A stretch of 64,000 bases of DNA from DASXKD01 sp963703605 (GCA_963703605.1 CAVPFC010000053.1:124001-188000), one strand, 5' to 3'; counted from the first letter of the stretch, positions 8,786 through 20,972 are shown. Notes: generated by a model from the letters alone, not told the origin. Program-made: numbers and translations.

Positions 8786-11454
8786 GCGTCTTCCAGGGAG
8801 AGCGCGGCCAAGCGGCCGGACAGCCGGGCGATGTCGGCCTGCGCTGCCTCCAGCCGGGACCGGGTCTTCGTCACGACGTCGGCCGGCGCCTTGGCCAGGA
8901 ACGATTCGTTGCCGAGCTTGCGCTGCGCCTGCTCGGCCTCGGTGTGGGCGGCCGCGAGGTCCTTTTCCACCCGGCGGCGCTCGGCCCCCACGTCGATGGC
9001 CCCCGCGGTGTCCAGCTCCACGGCCACCCCCTCGGCGGTCAGCGACGCGGTCGGGGCGAACCCCTCGCCGGGCGGGGTGAGCCGGAGCAGCGCGCGGATG
9101 CTCTCCTCCTGGCCGGCCAGGACGGTGCCGCCGATCCCGGCCAGCGCACCCTGCACCCGCTGCGCGGGCCGGAGCCCCTGGTCCGAGCGGAACCTGCGGA
9201 CCTCGGTCACCAGCCGCATCAGCGCCTCGATCTCGCGCTCGGCCGCGGGGTCCCTGGGCGGGGTGGTGGGGTTGCGGGCGGCAGAGCCTTCCCGGACGGC
9301 CGGGCTGGCCGGCCGCTGGCCCGGCCACGGGGTGATCATCACCGAGTCGCCGCCGGTCAGCGCGGTCCACAGCTCCTCGGTGACGAACGGGATGACGGGG
9401 TGCAGCAGCCGCAGCAGCGCGTCGAGCACGTAGCCGAGCACGTCCCGGGTGGTTTCCCCGGCCGGGCCCGCCAGCGCCGCCTTGGCCAGTTCCAGGTACC
9501 AGTCGCAGACCTCGTCCCAGGCGAAGTGGTACAGCGCCTCGCAGAGCTTGCCGAACTCGTACCGCTCGTAGTGCGCGTCCACCTCGGCGGTCACCGCCGC
9601 CAGCCGGGACAGGATCCACCGGTCGGCCACGGTCAGCTCGCTGTGCGCGGGCAGGGCGGGGGGGACCCGGGCGCCGTTGAGCAGCGCGAACCGGGTGGCG
9701 TTCCACAGCTTGTTGCAGAAGTTCCTGGCCCCGGTCACCCACTCCTCGCTGACCGCGACGTCGCCGCCCGGGCTGGAGCCGCGGGCCAGCGTGAACCGGG
9801 TCGCGTCGGCGCCGAACGTGTCGATCCAGTCCAGGGGGTCGATCGTGTTGCCCCGCGACTTGGACATCTTGCGGCCGTACTGGTCCCGGACCAGCCCGTG
9901 CAGCGCCACGTGGTGGAACGGGATGGCCTCGGCCGGCTCCTTGTCGCGCATCGCGTACAGGCCGAACATCATCATCCGGGCGACCCAGAAGAACAGGATG
10001 TCGTAGCCGGTGACTAGCACGCTGGTCGGGTAGAAGCGGCGCAGGTCGGCGGTGTCGTCCGGCCAGCCGAGGGTGGAGAACGGCCACAGCGCGGAGGAGA
10101 ACCAGGTGTCGAGCACGTCGGGGTCCTGCCGCCAGCCCGCGCCGGTGGGCGGCGGGTCGCCGGGGCCGAGGGCGCGGACCTCGCCATCTTCGGAGTACCA
10201 GACCGGGATCCGGTGCCCCCACCAAAGCTGGCGGCTGATGCACCAGTCGTGCATGTTGTCGACCCAGTCGAAGTAGCGGCCGGCCAGCTCGGCCGGGTGG
10301 ATGCGCACCCGGCCGTCCCGGACCGCGTCCCCGGCCGCCTTGGCCAGCGGCTCCACCTTGACGAACCATTGCAGGGACAGGCGCGGCTCGACGATCGTGC
10401 CGCACCGGCTGCAATGCCCGACCGAGTGCACGTAGGGCCGTTCCTCGGCAATGATCCGGCCCTCTTCGCGCAGGGCGTCGATGACCGCGGGGCGGGCCTC
10501 GAACCGGTCCAGGCCCTCGAACGGGCCGTGCGCGGTGATGACGCCGTGCTCGTCCATGATCGTCAGGCTCGGCAGCCCGTGGCGGCGGCCGATCTCGAAG
10601 TCGTTCGGGTCGTGCGCCGGGGTGACCTTGACCGCGCCGGTGCCGAACTCGGGGTCCACGTGCGGGTCGGCCACCACGGGGATGCGCCGCCCGGACAGCG
10701 GGAGCTCGATCTCGTGCCCGACCAGGTGCGCGTACCGCTGGTCGTCGGGGTGCACCGCGACCGCCGTGTCGCCGAGCATGGTCTCGGCCCGGGTGGTCGC
10801 GACCACGACCGAGTCGTCGCCATCGCCGTAGCGGATGAAGATCAGCTCGCCGTCGGTGTCTATGTGGTCCACCTCGATGTCCGACAGCGCGGTGAGGCAG
10901 CGCGGGCACCAGTTGATGATGCGCTCGGCGCGGTAGATGAGGCCGTCGTCGTAGAGCCGCTTGAAGATCGTCTGCACCGCGCGGGACAGTCCCTCGTCCA
11001 TGGTGAAGCGCTCGCGGGACCAGTCGACGCTGTCACCGAGCCGGCGCATCTGGCCCAGGATCTTCCCGCCGGAGGAAGCCTTCCACTGCCAGACCCGCGC
11101 CACGAACGCTTCCCGGCCCAGGTCGTGCCGGGACAGGCCCTCCTTGGCCAGTTCCCGCTCGACCACATTCTGGGTGGCGATGCCCGCGTGGTCCATGCCG
11201 GGCAGCCACAGTGTGACGTAGCCCTGCATGCGGCGCCGCCGGATCAGCGCGTCGATCAGGGTGTGATCCAGCGCGTGGCCCATGTGCAGCGAGCCGGTCA
11301 CGTTCGGCGGCGGGATCACGATGCAATACGCCGGCCCGGGCGCGCCGGAGTCCGCGCCGAACAGCCCCTTGGCTACCCATTCGCCGTAACGGCGGGCCTC
11401 CACGTCGCGCGGCGCGTACTGGGGCGGTAGCTGGGTGCGGCTATCTTCGGTCAC
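8782..11454 (-). CDS. valS: Valyl-tRNA synthetase
   Basis: Class I aminoacyl-tRNA synthetase charging tRNA-Val. It has 890 residues. The HIGH-type motif is PPPNVTGSLHMGHAL (about residue 45-60), the editing CP1 domain occupies about 190-340, the KMSKS loop is RKMSKSRGNTIDP (about residue 528), and a C-terminal coiled-coil arm contains VEKDLAAAHTEAEQAQRKL. I place the start at GTG 11454 (VTEDSRTQLPPQY); a frame extending to 11550 would overlap the divergent ABC gene and has low-complexity sequence. No clear ribosome site precedes the GTG. It is the first gene of the valS-folC-DUF4233 unit. Confidence 0.95.
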   Translation of the reverse strand: MTEDSRTQLPPQYAPRDVEARRYGEWVAKGLFGADSGAPGPAYCIVIPPPNVTGSLHMGHALDHTLIDALIRRRRMQGYVTLWLPGMDHAGIATQNVVERELAKEGLSRHDLGREAFVARVWQWKASSGGKILGQMRRLGDSVDWSRERFTMDEGLSRAVQTIFKRLYDDGLIYRAERIINWCPRCLTALSDIEVDHIDTDGELIFIRYGDGDDSVVVATTRAETMLGDTAVAVHPDDQRYAHLVGHEIELPLSGRRIPVVADPHVDPEFGTGAVKVTPAHDPNDFEIGRRHGLPSLTIMDEHGVITAHGPFEGLDRFEARPAVIDALREEGRIIAEERPYVHSVGHCSRCGTIVEPRLSLQWFVKVEPLAKAAGDAVRDGRVRIHPAELAGRYFDWVDNMHDWCISRQLWWGHRIPVWYSEDGEVRALGPGDPPPTGAGWRQDPDVLDTWFSSALWPFSTLGWPDDTADLRRFYPTSVLVTGYDILFFWVARMMMFGLYAMRDKEPAEAIPFHHVALHGLVRDQYGRKMSKSRGNTIDPLDWIDTFGADATRFTLARGSSPGGDVAVSEEWVTGARNFCNKLWNATRFALLNGARVPPALPAHSELTVADRWILSRLAAVTAEVDAHYERYEFGKLCEALYHFAWDEVCDWYLELAKAALAGPAGETTRDVLGYVLDALLRLLHPVIPFVTEELWTALTGGDSVMITPWPGQRPASPAVREGSAARNPTTPPRDPAAEREIEALMRLVTEVRRFRSDQGLRPAQRVQGALAGIGGTVLAGQEESIRALLRLTPPGEGFAPTASLTAEGVAVELDTAGAIDVGAERRRVEKDLAAAHTEAEQAQRKLGNESFLAKAPADVVTKTRSRLEAAQADIARLSGRLAALSLEDA

Positions 11455-11537
11455 GTCAGGTGAGTCTAGAGAGTCCGCGCCGTTGCTGCGCCGCGCCCGG
11501 GGCTGCGCGCGCCCCGTGACTGGGAGGTGAGCCTGGC
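11455..11537. promoter_or_regulatory. Divergent promoter interval between valS and the first ABC cluster
   Basis: Only 83 bases separate the two divergent starts, so both promoters must lie here or inside the flanking genes. GGGAGGTG at the right end is the ribosome site of the permease gene. I see no convincing -35/-10 pair or operator. Confidence 0.45.
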
Positions 11538-14500
11538 GTGCCACGAGCACCCGCTGCCGTCCGCAGCCTGGTGCCGCACCGGCTGGCGCTGATCGCGGTC
11601 GTGGTCACCGCGACACTGTCCGCCACACTGCTCGCCGCGCTGGTCTCGTTCGCCACCACCGTCACCGGGTACGCGGTGCGCGCCACGCTGCGGTCCAGCC
11701 CGGCAACCGGCATCCTGATCAGCGCGCCGGCGTCCTCCGCCGCCGCGGCCGCCCAGGACCTCGGGTCGGTGCGCCGGGCGCTGCACCGCGCGCTGCCGAG
11801 CGGGCCGCTCACCGTCACCAGCTCGCTGAGCACCGACTTCCTTGACATCCCGGCCCAGCTCGCGGGCAAGAACGCACAGATCCACCTGATCTCGCTGCCG
11901 GACCTGACGCACCACGCGGTGCTGACCGCCGGGTCCTGGCCCCCGGCAACGGCGGCGGGCGGCACCGCGGCCGTGCCCGCCGTGGTCCCCGCGGCGACGG
12001 CGGTGCGGCTGCGGCTGCGCCCCGGCGACGAGTTCGGCCTGCGGGTGGCCACCACCGGAAAGACGGTGACGATCCGGGTAACCGGGATCTTCCGGCGCGC
12101 GGGCCAGGCCGGCGGGTACTGGGCGCTCGACCCGGCGAGCTTCACCGCCCCGCAGTCGGTCGGCGGGTTCACCGTCTACCCGTCGCTGGTGACCAACCAG
12201 GCCGCGCTCACCGGGCACCTGGTCCCGGTGAACACCGCCTCCTGGGTGGTCAACCTGGCCGTTGACCGGATCGGGGTCGGCAGCCTGGGCTCGCTGGGCA
12301 CCGCGCTCCAGGGGAGCCTGGGCAAGCTGACCGGCGCGGCGGGGCTGCACAACGCGACGGTGACCACCGGGCTGCCCGGGCTGCTGGCCGGGCTGGACCG
12401 CGCCGTGGTGGTGGCCCGGTCCCAGCTCGCGGTGGGCATCCTGATCCTGCTGGTCATCGCCGGCGCCACGCTCGGGCTGGCGGTGTCGCTGCTGAGCAGG
12501 CAGCGCGAGCCCGAGGCCACGCTGCTGCGCGCCCGGGGCGCGTCCCGCTCCCAGCTCACCCGCACCGGCCTGGCCGAGGCCGTGCTGCTGGTCACCCCGG
12601 CCGCGGTGCTCGGCCCGATCTTCGGCGGCCTGCTGCTGCCGGTCATCGCCCGGTGGGGCCCGCTGTCGCACAGCGCGCTGCGGATCGGGGTCGCCTTCCC
12701 GGCGGTCGCGTGGCTGGCCAGCGTCGCCGCCGCCGTCGGCTGCGGGCTTGTCATCGGCCGGACCTGGCTGAGCGCGGCCCAGTCGCCGGTCCGCGCCCGC
12801 GCCGCGCGGGGCAGGCAGGGCGCGCTGGCCGCGGCCGGGCGAACCGGCGTGGACCTGGGGCTGGTCGTGCTCGCGGTGCTGGCCGGCTGGCAGCTCGCGC
12901 ACTACAAGGCCCCGGTCACGGCCGGGCTCGACGGGTCGATCGGGGTGGATCCGATCCTGGTGAGCGCGCCGGTGCTCGCCCTGGCCGCCGCCGCGGTGCT
13001 GATGCTGCGGCTGCTGCCGATGGCGGCCCGGCTCGGCGACCGGGCCGCCGCGCGCGGCCGGGACCTGACCGCCGCCGTGGCCGCGTGGCAGATCAGCCGC
13101 CGGCCGGTGCGCCAGGCCGGGCCGGTGCTGCTCGCGGTGCTCGCGGTCGCCACCAGCGTGATCGCGGTCGCCGAATGGAGCAGCTGGCAGCGCTCGGCGC
13201 AGGACCAGGCCAGCTTCGACACCGGCGCCGACGTGCGGGTCGACCTGCCCCCCGCGGCCCCGCTGCCGGCCGGCCAGCTCAGCACGCTCACCCGGGCGCC
13301 GGGCGTGACCGGCAGCACCCCGGTCATCCGGTCGCAGATCAGCCTGCCGAACTCGGGCACCGCGCAACTGCTCGCCCTCGACAGTCGGCAGGCGGCGTCG
13401 GTCGCCATGATCCGTCCCGATCTCGCCGGTGGGTCGCCGCGGACGATGCTCGGCCTGCTCGCGCCGCCCCGGCCGCCGGGGACGCCGGTCCCGGGACGGC
13501 CGGCCCGGCTGCTGATCACCACCTCGATGACACCCGGCGTGCTCGGCCAGCCGGTGCTCTTCGTGCAGTTCACGGACGTGTTCGGGATCTCCTACCAGGC
13601 CGAGGCCGGCGTGTTCACCGCGAACGGCCGGCCGCAGACGCTCAGCGTGCCGGTCGCCTCCAGCGGCGGCGCCGCCTACCCGCTGCGCATCACCGGTTTC
13701 GCGGTCCAGTACTTCATGCCCATGCACAACGCCGCCCTGGTCCATCTGGTGGTCGGCCCGGTCCGCGGCGCCCCGGCGATGACCGGCCTGGCGGGCCCGG
13801 CGTTCGGCCCCGTGCACCCCGGCGAGCGGCTGACCTCGTTCACCGCTGCCGGGAATGCCAGCCCACTGGGGGCGATCCTCGCCAGGCCGGCCATTCCCAG
13901 CGCGGTGGCTGGCGGCACGGCCCTCGCCGTGGACATCGACACCGGCGCAGGCATCGGGCCACCGTCCCGGGACTGCGGGCACCGTCCGTTCATCCATCCG
14001 TGCGGCCCGCCCAGCCCGCTCCCGTCCATCGCGACGATCGCCGCGGCCAGCCCGGCGGCCGTGCTTCCCGCGGCGGTCACCAGCGCCCTCGCCAAGGCCA
14101 TGGGGGCCGGTGTGGGGCACACGATCGCGGTCAGCTACGCGGGCACGAACATCAACCTCAAGATCGTCAGCGTGGTCGCCGGCTTCCCCACGATCACCGG
14201 CCCGTTCGGCGGGGCCATCGTCGATCAGGCGGCGCTTCAGGACGCGCTGGCCGACGCGGGTGCGCTGCCCGCCCAGGTCACCGAGTGGTGGCTGCGCACG
14301 TCGCGCCCGGTGGCCCTGCCCGGCCTGCCGCACGGCACCACCATCACCGACCGGGCCGCCCTGGCGACGTCGCTGCTGGCCAACCCGCTGGCCGCGGCGC
14401 CCCAGCTGGCCATGCTCGCGATAGCGGCCGCGGCGGTGATCCTGGCCGCCGCCGGGTTCCTGGTCGCCGCGGCCACCGCGCGGGAGCGGGCCCACGACAT

Positions 14501-14816
14501 GGCGCTGCTCGCCGCGCTCGGGGCCACCAGGGGGCAGCTGACCCGGCTGCTCTGCCTGGAACAGGCGGTGATCGCCGTGCCCGCGGCCCTGGCCGGTCTG
14601 GTGCTCGGCGGCCTGCTCGCCCGGCTCGTGATCCCGGCGGTGAGCATCACCCCGACCGGGACGCACCCGGACCCGCCGGTGCTCGTCCAGACGCCCTGGG
14701 CCGTGCCCATCGCCGTGGCGCTGCTGATGGCCGTCGGCCCCGTGCTGCTCGCCGCGACCGGCCGCGGCACCCGCTCCCACGTGGTCCGGCACACGAGAGT
14801 GGAGGCGACGACATGA
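11538..14816 (+). CDS. Large FtsX/MacB-type ABC transporter permease (cluster 1, permease A)
   Basis: 1,092-residue membrane protein of the FtsX/MacB permease type. An N-terminal membrane segment (about residues 17-45) is followed by a large extracytoplasmic domain. A first FtsX-like membrane block lies around 290-420 (ILILLVIAGATLGLAVSLLS then RARGASRSQLTRTGLAEA), with further segments to about 490. After a second external domain comes a second FtsX block near 955-1080 (ARERAHDMALLAALGATRGQ). The GTG start at 11538 has GGGAGGTG upstream. Its stop overlaps the next gene (ATGA). Such permeases usually move lipids, lipoproteins or peptides, or act as mechanotransmitters; the substrate cannot be inferred. 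Its paralogue is at 29166. Confidence 0.85.
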   Translation: MPRAPAAVRSLVPHRLALIAVVVTATLSATLLAALVSFATTVTGYAVRATLRSSPATGILISAPASSAAAAAQDLGSVRRALHRALPSGPLTVTSSLSTDFLDIPAQLAGKNAQIHLISLPDLTHHAVLTAGSWPPATAAGGTAAVPAVVPAATAVRLRLRPGDEFGLRVATTGKTVTIRVTGIFRRAGQAGGYWALDPASFTAPQSVGGFTVYPSLVTNQAALTGHLVPVNTASWVVNLAVDRIGVGSLGSLGTALQGSLGKLTGAAGLHNATVTTGLPGLLAGLDRAVVVARSQLAVGILILLVIAGATLGLAVSLLSRQREPEATLLRARGASRSQLTRTGLAEAVLLVTPAAVLGPIFGGLLLPVIARWGPLSHSALRIGVAFPAVAWLASVAAAVGCGLVIGRTWLSAAQSPVRARAARGRQGALAAAGRTGVDLGLVVLAVLAGWQLAHYKAPVTAGLDGSIGVDPILVSAPVLALAAAAVLMLRLLPMAARLGDRAAARGRDLTAAVAAWQISRRPVRQAGPVLLAVLAVATSVIAVAEWSSWQRSAQDQASFDTGADVRVDLPPAAPLPAGQLSTLTRAPGVTGSTPVIRSQISLPNSGTAQLLALDSRQAASVAMIRPDLAGGSPRTMLGLLAPPRPPGTPVPGRPARLLITTSMTPGVLGQPVLFVQFTDVFGISYQAEAGVFTANGRPQTLSVPVASSGGAAYPLRITGFAVQYFMPMHNAALVHLVVGPVRGAPAMTGLAGPAFGPVHPGERLTSFTAAGNASPLGAILARPAIPSAVAGGTALAVDIDTGAGIGPPSRDCGHRPFIHPCGPPSPLPSIATIAAASPAAVLPAAVTSALAKAMGAGVGHTIAVSYAGTNINLKIVSVVAGFPTITGPFGGAIVDQAALQDALADAGALPAQVTEWWLRTSRPVALPGLPHGTTITDRAALATSLLANPLAAAPQLAMLAIAAAAVILAAAGFLVAAATARERAHDMALLAALGATRGQLTRLLCLEQAVIAVPAALAGLVLGGLLARLVIPAVSITPTGTHPDPPVLVQTPWAVPIAVALLMAVGPVLLAATGRGTRSHVVRHTRVEATT

Positions 14817-17566
14817 GGGCGGGGCACGCGCTGGGCCGGGCGATACGGCTGCTGACCGGGCCCGCCGGGCTGGGTCCCGCGGTGGCGCTCGCCGTGATCG
14901 CCCTGCTCGGCGCCTTCCTGGCCACGGCGGGCCCGCGGGAGTCCAACCGGCTGCAGAACCAGGCGCTGCACCGGACGCTGGCCGCGAGCTCCGGGTTCGG
15001 CATCTTCGCGAGCGGCGAGTCGACGGTCGCCGGCCCGCGGCAGACCATCACCGCGCACCAGCTCAGCGTGGCCGGCAAGATCCTCGGCTCGGCCCTGTTC
15101 CGGCCGGTGGTCTCGCCGCGGGCCAGCCGCTGGTCGGGCATCACCGCACCGCAGTCGGCGGTGCTGAACCCCCCGGCGCGGGCGGTGCTGCAGGCGCCGC
15201 CGGTGTTCGAGACCGACTACTTCACCCCGCTGGCGGGCAACGCCCGGCTGGTCGCCGGGTCCTACCCGCGGACCGCCACGACCACCCGTCATGGCGGCAC
15301 GACCACCGTCACCATGCAATGCGTGGTGACCCCCGCGACGGCGGCCAGGTTTGCCCTGAAGGTGGGCTCGTCGCTGCGATTGCATCCCAGCGGGCAGGGC
15401 GTTACGACGGTGATCGTGCTGAGGGTGACCGGGCTGGTCCGGCCGGTCAACCCGAACGCCTCGTTCTGGTACTACGACCCCGCGACCGCGGCGCCCACGG
15501 TCGTGGGCAGCTACTGGGCCGCGGCCGCGCTGATCGGGCCCGGCGAGCTGGCCGCCTTCCCGGCCGCCTACCCGCAGCAGTTGCTGCACGTGGCCTGGGC
15601 CTTCCCCCTCGACACCGGCGCGCTGACGGTGGCCCAGGTGCCGGCCATGATCCAGGCGATGACCACGGTGGCCGCCAGCTCGATCGGGAACGCGGCCATG
15701 GCGAGGTCCCGCGCGCCGTTGTCCAGCGCGCCCAACCTGTACGCGAGCGGGCTGGGCGTGCTCACCACGTTCCAGGCCGGGCAGGCCGCGGCGGGCGCGG
15801 TCGACGCCCTGCTCACCGACGCGCTGTTCGCCGTGGCGCTCATCCTGCTGCTGGCCTGCGCGCTGGTGGTCACCGACGCGTATGACGCCGAGGTGTCGCT
15901 GATCCTGGCCCGGGGCGGCAGCACCCGCCAGGCGGCGCTGCGGATCCTGGGCCGCAGCGCGGTGGCGGCGGCCCCGGCCCTGGCCGCCGGCGTCGCGGCG
16001 GGGCTGGCCGTCACCCCCGGCGGCGGCCCGACGGAGATCTGGCTGGTTGTTGCGGTGGCGGTGACCGCGCTCGGCGCGCCGCCGCTGATCGCGGCGTGGC
16101 GGCACCGGGGCTCCCGGGCGCTGGCCAGGGCCGGGCGCGACGACCTCGTCATCCCCACCCACTCGCGGCGCAGGCTGGTGGCCGAGGCCACGGTGCTGAT
16201 CGTGATCGTCGGCGCGGTGGTCGCGCTGCGGGTGCGCGGGGTGTCGGCCGGCTCGGGCAGCGACCCGTACCTCAGCTCGGCGCCGGTGCTGGTGGCCGTG
16301 GCGGCCGGCCTGATCGCGGCCCGGGTCTACCCGGTGCCGCTGCGGCTGCTGCTGCGGGTGACGTCCCCGCGGCGGGCCCCGGTCGGCTTCCTCGGCATCG
16401 CCCGCGCGGCCCGGTCCCGGTCGGCCGCGCTGCTGCCGGGCATCGCCCTGGTGGTCGCGCTGGCCGTGATCGCGCTCGGCGGCACCCTGCGCGCCGCGGT
16501 GAGCCGCGGCCAGGTCGCCGCGTCGTGGCAGCAGGTCGGCGCCGACGCGGTGATCCGCAGTCAGGGGTCGCAGCAGGTCATTACGCCCGCCCAGCAGCGC
16601 GCGATCGCCGCGGTGCCGGGGGTCAGCCACACCGCCGCCATCTACCTGGTCGCACCGGGCGACCCCCAGGCGGCCAACCTGCTGACCGCAAACGAGAACT
16701 CGGTGTCGACGGGGGCGCTGATCGTCAACCCACGGCAGTACGCCGCGCTGGCCGCCACGACGCCGTTCCCGCCGCTCCGGGCAAGCCTGCTCGCCCAGCG
16801 GGGAACCAGCCGGGTGGTGCCGGTGATCGCCAGCCCCGCCGTGGCGGCCGCGCTCAAGAAGGGGGCCAGTCAGCTCGCCTTCGCCAGCAGCACGCTGACG
16901 GTGCGGCTGGCCGGGATCGAGGCGCACACGCCGGGGCTGCCGGACAGCGGGCCGTTCGTGATCCTGCCGTCCTGGGCCGCCCGCTACCTGAAGGCCGCCA
17001 CGACGCCGAACGTCCTGCTGGCGACGGGCCCCATCAACACCGGCGACCTGCGCCGGACGCTGGCCCGCGTCATGCCTGCCAGCCAGCTTGAGTCCCGGCA
17101 GGCCGTGCTCACCGCGAAGACCCGGCTGCCGTCGGTGCAGGAGTCGAACGTCGCGTTCGAGCTGTGCGTGATCGCCGCGGTGGCGGTCAGCGTCGCCGCC
17201 GTGCTGCTCGGCCTGCTGCTGTCGGGGCGGGACCGCACCCGGGTGGCGGCCTGGCTCGCCGCGCTCGGCATGACCAGCCGGCAGGCCCGCCGCCTGGCCA
17301 TGCTGGACGCGCTGCCGCTGGTGCTGATCGCGGTGCTCGGCGCCGAGGTGGCGGGCGCGGTGCTCGCCGGGACCGTCGCACCGGCCCTTGACCTGTCGGT
17401 GTTCACCGGCTCCAGCGCCGCGGTCCCGGTGCGGCCGGACGCGGTGTCGATGATCGCCCCGGCGCTCGCCGCGATACTCCTGGTCGTGATCGTCACGGCC
17501 GCCCAGAACGCGCTCACCCGCAGGCGCACCAAGACCGGCGTGCTGCGGCTGGACGAAGGCAGGTAA
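14813..17566 (+). CDS. Large FtsX/MacB-type ABC transporter permease (cluster 1, permease B)
   Basis: 917-residue partner permease. It has an N-terminal membrane segment (about residues 17-40, GLGPAVALAVIALLGAFLA), a large external domain, an FtsX-like block near 335-420 (DAEVSLILARGGSTRQAALR), a middle group of membrane segments near 440-570, a second external domain, and a C-terminal FtsX block near 780-900 (VAAWLAALGMTSRQARRLAM). The ATG at 14813 overlaps the previous stop and has GGAGG eight bases upstream. Sequence and layout match the gene at 32535. With the preceding permease it should form a heterodimeric membrane part served by the two downstream ATPases. Confidence 0.83.
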   Translation: MRAGHALGRAIRLLTGPAGLGPAVALAVIALLGAFLATAGPRESNRLQNQALHRTLAASSGFGIFASGESTVAGPRQTITAHQLSVAGKILGSALFRPVVSPRASRWSGITAPQSAVLNPPARAVLQAPPVFETDYFTPLAGNARLVAGSYPRTATTTRHGGTTTVTMQCVVTPATAARFALKVGSSLRLHPSGQGVTTVIVLRVTGLVRPVNPNASFWYYDPATAAPTVVGSYWAAAALIGPGELAAFPAAYPQQLLHVAWAFPLDTGALTVAQVPAMIQAMTTVAASSIGNAAMARSRAPLSSAPNLYASGLGVLTTFQAGQAAAGAVDALLTDALFAVALILLLACALVVTDAYDAEVSLILARGGSTRQAALRILGRSAVAAAPALAAGVAAGLAVTPGGGPTEIWLVVAVAVTALGAPPLIAAWRHRGSRALARAGRDDLVIPTHSRRRLVAEATVLIVIVGAVVALRVRGVSAGSGSDPYLSSAPVLVAVAAGLIAARVYPVPLRLLLRVTSPRRAPVGFLGIARAARSRSAALLPGIALVVALAVIALGGTLRAAVSRGQVAASWQQVGADAVIRSQGSQQVITPAQQRAIAAVPGVSHTAAIYLVAPGDPQAANLLTANENSVSTGALIVNPRQYAALAATTPFPPLRASLLAQRGTSRVVPVIASPAVAAALKKGASQLAFASSTLTVRLAGIEAHTPGLPDSGPFVILPSWAARYLKAATTPNVLLATGPINTGDLRRTLARVMPASQLESRQAVLTAKTRLPSVQESNVAFELCVIAAVAVSVAAVLLGLLLSGRDRTRVAAWLAALGMTSRQARRLAMLDALPLVLIAVLGAEVAGAVLAGTVAPALDLSVFTGSSAAVPVRPDAVSMIAPALAAILLVVIVTAAQNALTRRRTKTGVLRLDEGR

Positions 17567-17569
17567 GAC

Positions 17570-18693
17570 GTGGAACGAACGTCGATCGACCAGCTCACCG
17601 AGGCCGGCCAGGGCACGGGGGCCGCGCCCGTGCGCGCCACCCGCGAGACCGGCTTCGGCACCGCCGTCATCGCCTGCGACAGCCTGGTCCGCATCTACTC
17701 CACGGCCGGCATCGAGGTCCAGGCCCTCCAGGGCCTGGACCTGCTGATCGAGCCCGGCGAGCTGACCGCGCTGGTCGGCGCGTCCGGCAGCGGGAAGTCC
17801 ACGCTGCTGAACATCCTGGCGGGCCTGGACACGCCCACCGCGGGCCGGGCCCGGGTGGCCGGCCACGACCTGCTCGCCATGAACACCAGGGAGCGCCTGG
17901 ACTACCGGCGGACGAGCGTGGGTTTCCTCTGGCAACAGACGAGCCGGAACCTGTTCTCGCACCTGACCGCCGCGGAGAACGTCGCGCTGCCGATGCGGCT
18001 CGCGGCGCAAAGCCGTAAAGCACGAAAAAACCGGACCACGGAACTGCTTGACGCGCTTGGCGTTGGCTACTGCCGGGACCGCATGCCCGCCGAGATGTCG
18101 GGTGGCGAGCAGCAGCGGGTGGCCATCGGCGTCGCGCTCGCCAACGGGCCCGCGGTGCTGCTGGCCGACGAGCCGACCGGCGAGCTCGACACCGGCACCG
18201 GCGAGGAGGTGTTCGCGGCGCTGCGCACGGCCAACACCGACCTCGGCGTGACCATCCTGGTGGTCACCCACGACCAGCAGGTGTCCGAGCAGGTACGCCG
18301 GACCATAGCCATCCGGGACGGCCGGATCAGCACCGAGGTGCTGCGGCACACCGCGACCGACTCCGAGGGACGGGAGGCCGACGTGGCCCAGGAGTACGCC
18401 GTGCTCGACCGCGCCGGGCGGTTGCAGATACCGCGCGACTTCATCGAGACGCTCGACATGCGGGACCGGGTGCTGCTCGCGCTGGAGCCCGACCACGTCG
18501 GCGTCTGGCCGGACGCGGCCGTCCGGGACGGCGTGCCGCACCGGGCGCACGGCCGCCACGAACGCGGCGCCGGCCCCGCCCCGGACGCTGCCAGCCCTGA
18601 CCCCGCCACCCCGCGCTCTGCTAGCCCCGACCCCGCCACCCCGCGCTCTGCTAGCCCTCACCCCACCACCCCTCCCACTGATCAGCAGGACGC

Positions 18694-18697
<4 letters not shown>
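17570..18697 (+). CDS. ABC transporter ATPase with C-terminal AbrB/SpoVT-like segment and repeat tail
   Basis: 375-residue ATPase of the LolD/MacB type. Walker A is GASGSGKST (about residue 70), the Q-loop follows, the signature is MSGGEQQR and Walker B is VLLADEPTGELD, then the H-loop VVTHD. After the ATPase (about residue 265) comes a segment at about 274-312, VLDRAGRLQIPRDFIETL followed by MRDRVLL and HVGVWPD, which looks like an AbrB/MazE-type swapped-hairpin motif. The last ~30 residues are Ser/Pro/Asp/Ala/Thr repeats encoded by a 30-bp tandem repeat. The GTG at 17570 follows AGGCAGG; the stop overlaps the next ATPase (ATGA). The AbrB-like assignment is by eye and needs a profile search. 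Confidence 0.86.
18589..18678. repeat. Three 30-bp tandem repeats in the ATPase 3' end
   Basis: Units start at 18589, 18619 and 18649, the third degenerate. Each begins TGC(C/T)AGCCC and ends CCACCCCGCGCTC in the first two. They encode ten-residue Ser-Pro-Asp-Pro-Ala-Thr-Pro-Arg-Ser-Ala blocks. The reverse complement of the unit matches the array at 35401-35539 at 27 of 30 positions for the first unit. Confidence 0.85.
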
Positions 18698-19413
<716 letters not shown>

Positions 19414-19528
19414 CCCGTTCAGATTTCCGCCCCCATAGGGCACAAAATCCGAACGGATAACGAAAGGCCGCCCAAGCGGCGAAGCCGGGGCAGCTATGAG
19501 CGGACCCGCACCACAAATCGTGGGGGTT

Positions 19529-19547
19529 CCGGGGGCTCGGCCCCCGG
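19529..19547. terminator. Strong GC hairpin between convergent ABC cluster and clpX
   Basis: Perfect eight-base stem CCGGGGGC / GCCCCCGG around a TCG loop. There is no T-run, as is common in actinomycetes. It lies between converging transcripts and could stop either. Confidence 0.65.
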
Positions 19548-19575
19548 GCTAGCACTGCGGCCAGGCTAAGGCGAA

Positions 19576-19592
19576 GCCGCCCGAAGGGCGGC
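19576..19592. terminator. Second hairpin, adjacent to the clpX stop
   Basis: Perfect seven-base stem GCCGCCC / GGGCGGC around a GAA loop, 27 bases after the end of clpX in its reading direction. A plausible clpX terminator. A smaller stem (GCCGC / GCGGC) lies at 19467-19480. Confidence 0.6.
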
Positions 19593-19618
19593 GAGCAGCC
19601 TCGGGCCGCCCGGTCCGC

Positions 19619-20899
<1,281 letters not shown>

Positions 20900-20952
20900 C
20901 CAGTAACTCCTTCACGCGGGGACCGCCGCAGCGGCCCGGCCACCACCAGGCA

Positions 20953-20972
20953 GCCCGCCGCCGTCGGCGGGC
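20953..20972. terminator. Hairpin between clpP2 and clpX
   Basis: Perfect eight-base stem GCCCGCCG / CGGCGGGC with a CCGT loop in the 191-base gap. It has no T-run. It may be a partial terminator or processing site that sets clpX apart from clpP1P2. Confidence 0.4.

Noticed and set aside
7412..10909. A 1,165-codon protein covering folC plus upstream sequence
   Set aside because: Only the folC part has family features. The upstream part is an out-of-frame shadow of valS; folC has its own TTG start overlapping the valS stop.
18589..18678. CRISPR-like array
   Set aside because: The 30-bp units are contiguous with no spacers, in frame, and no cas genes are present in the window.
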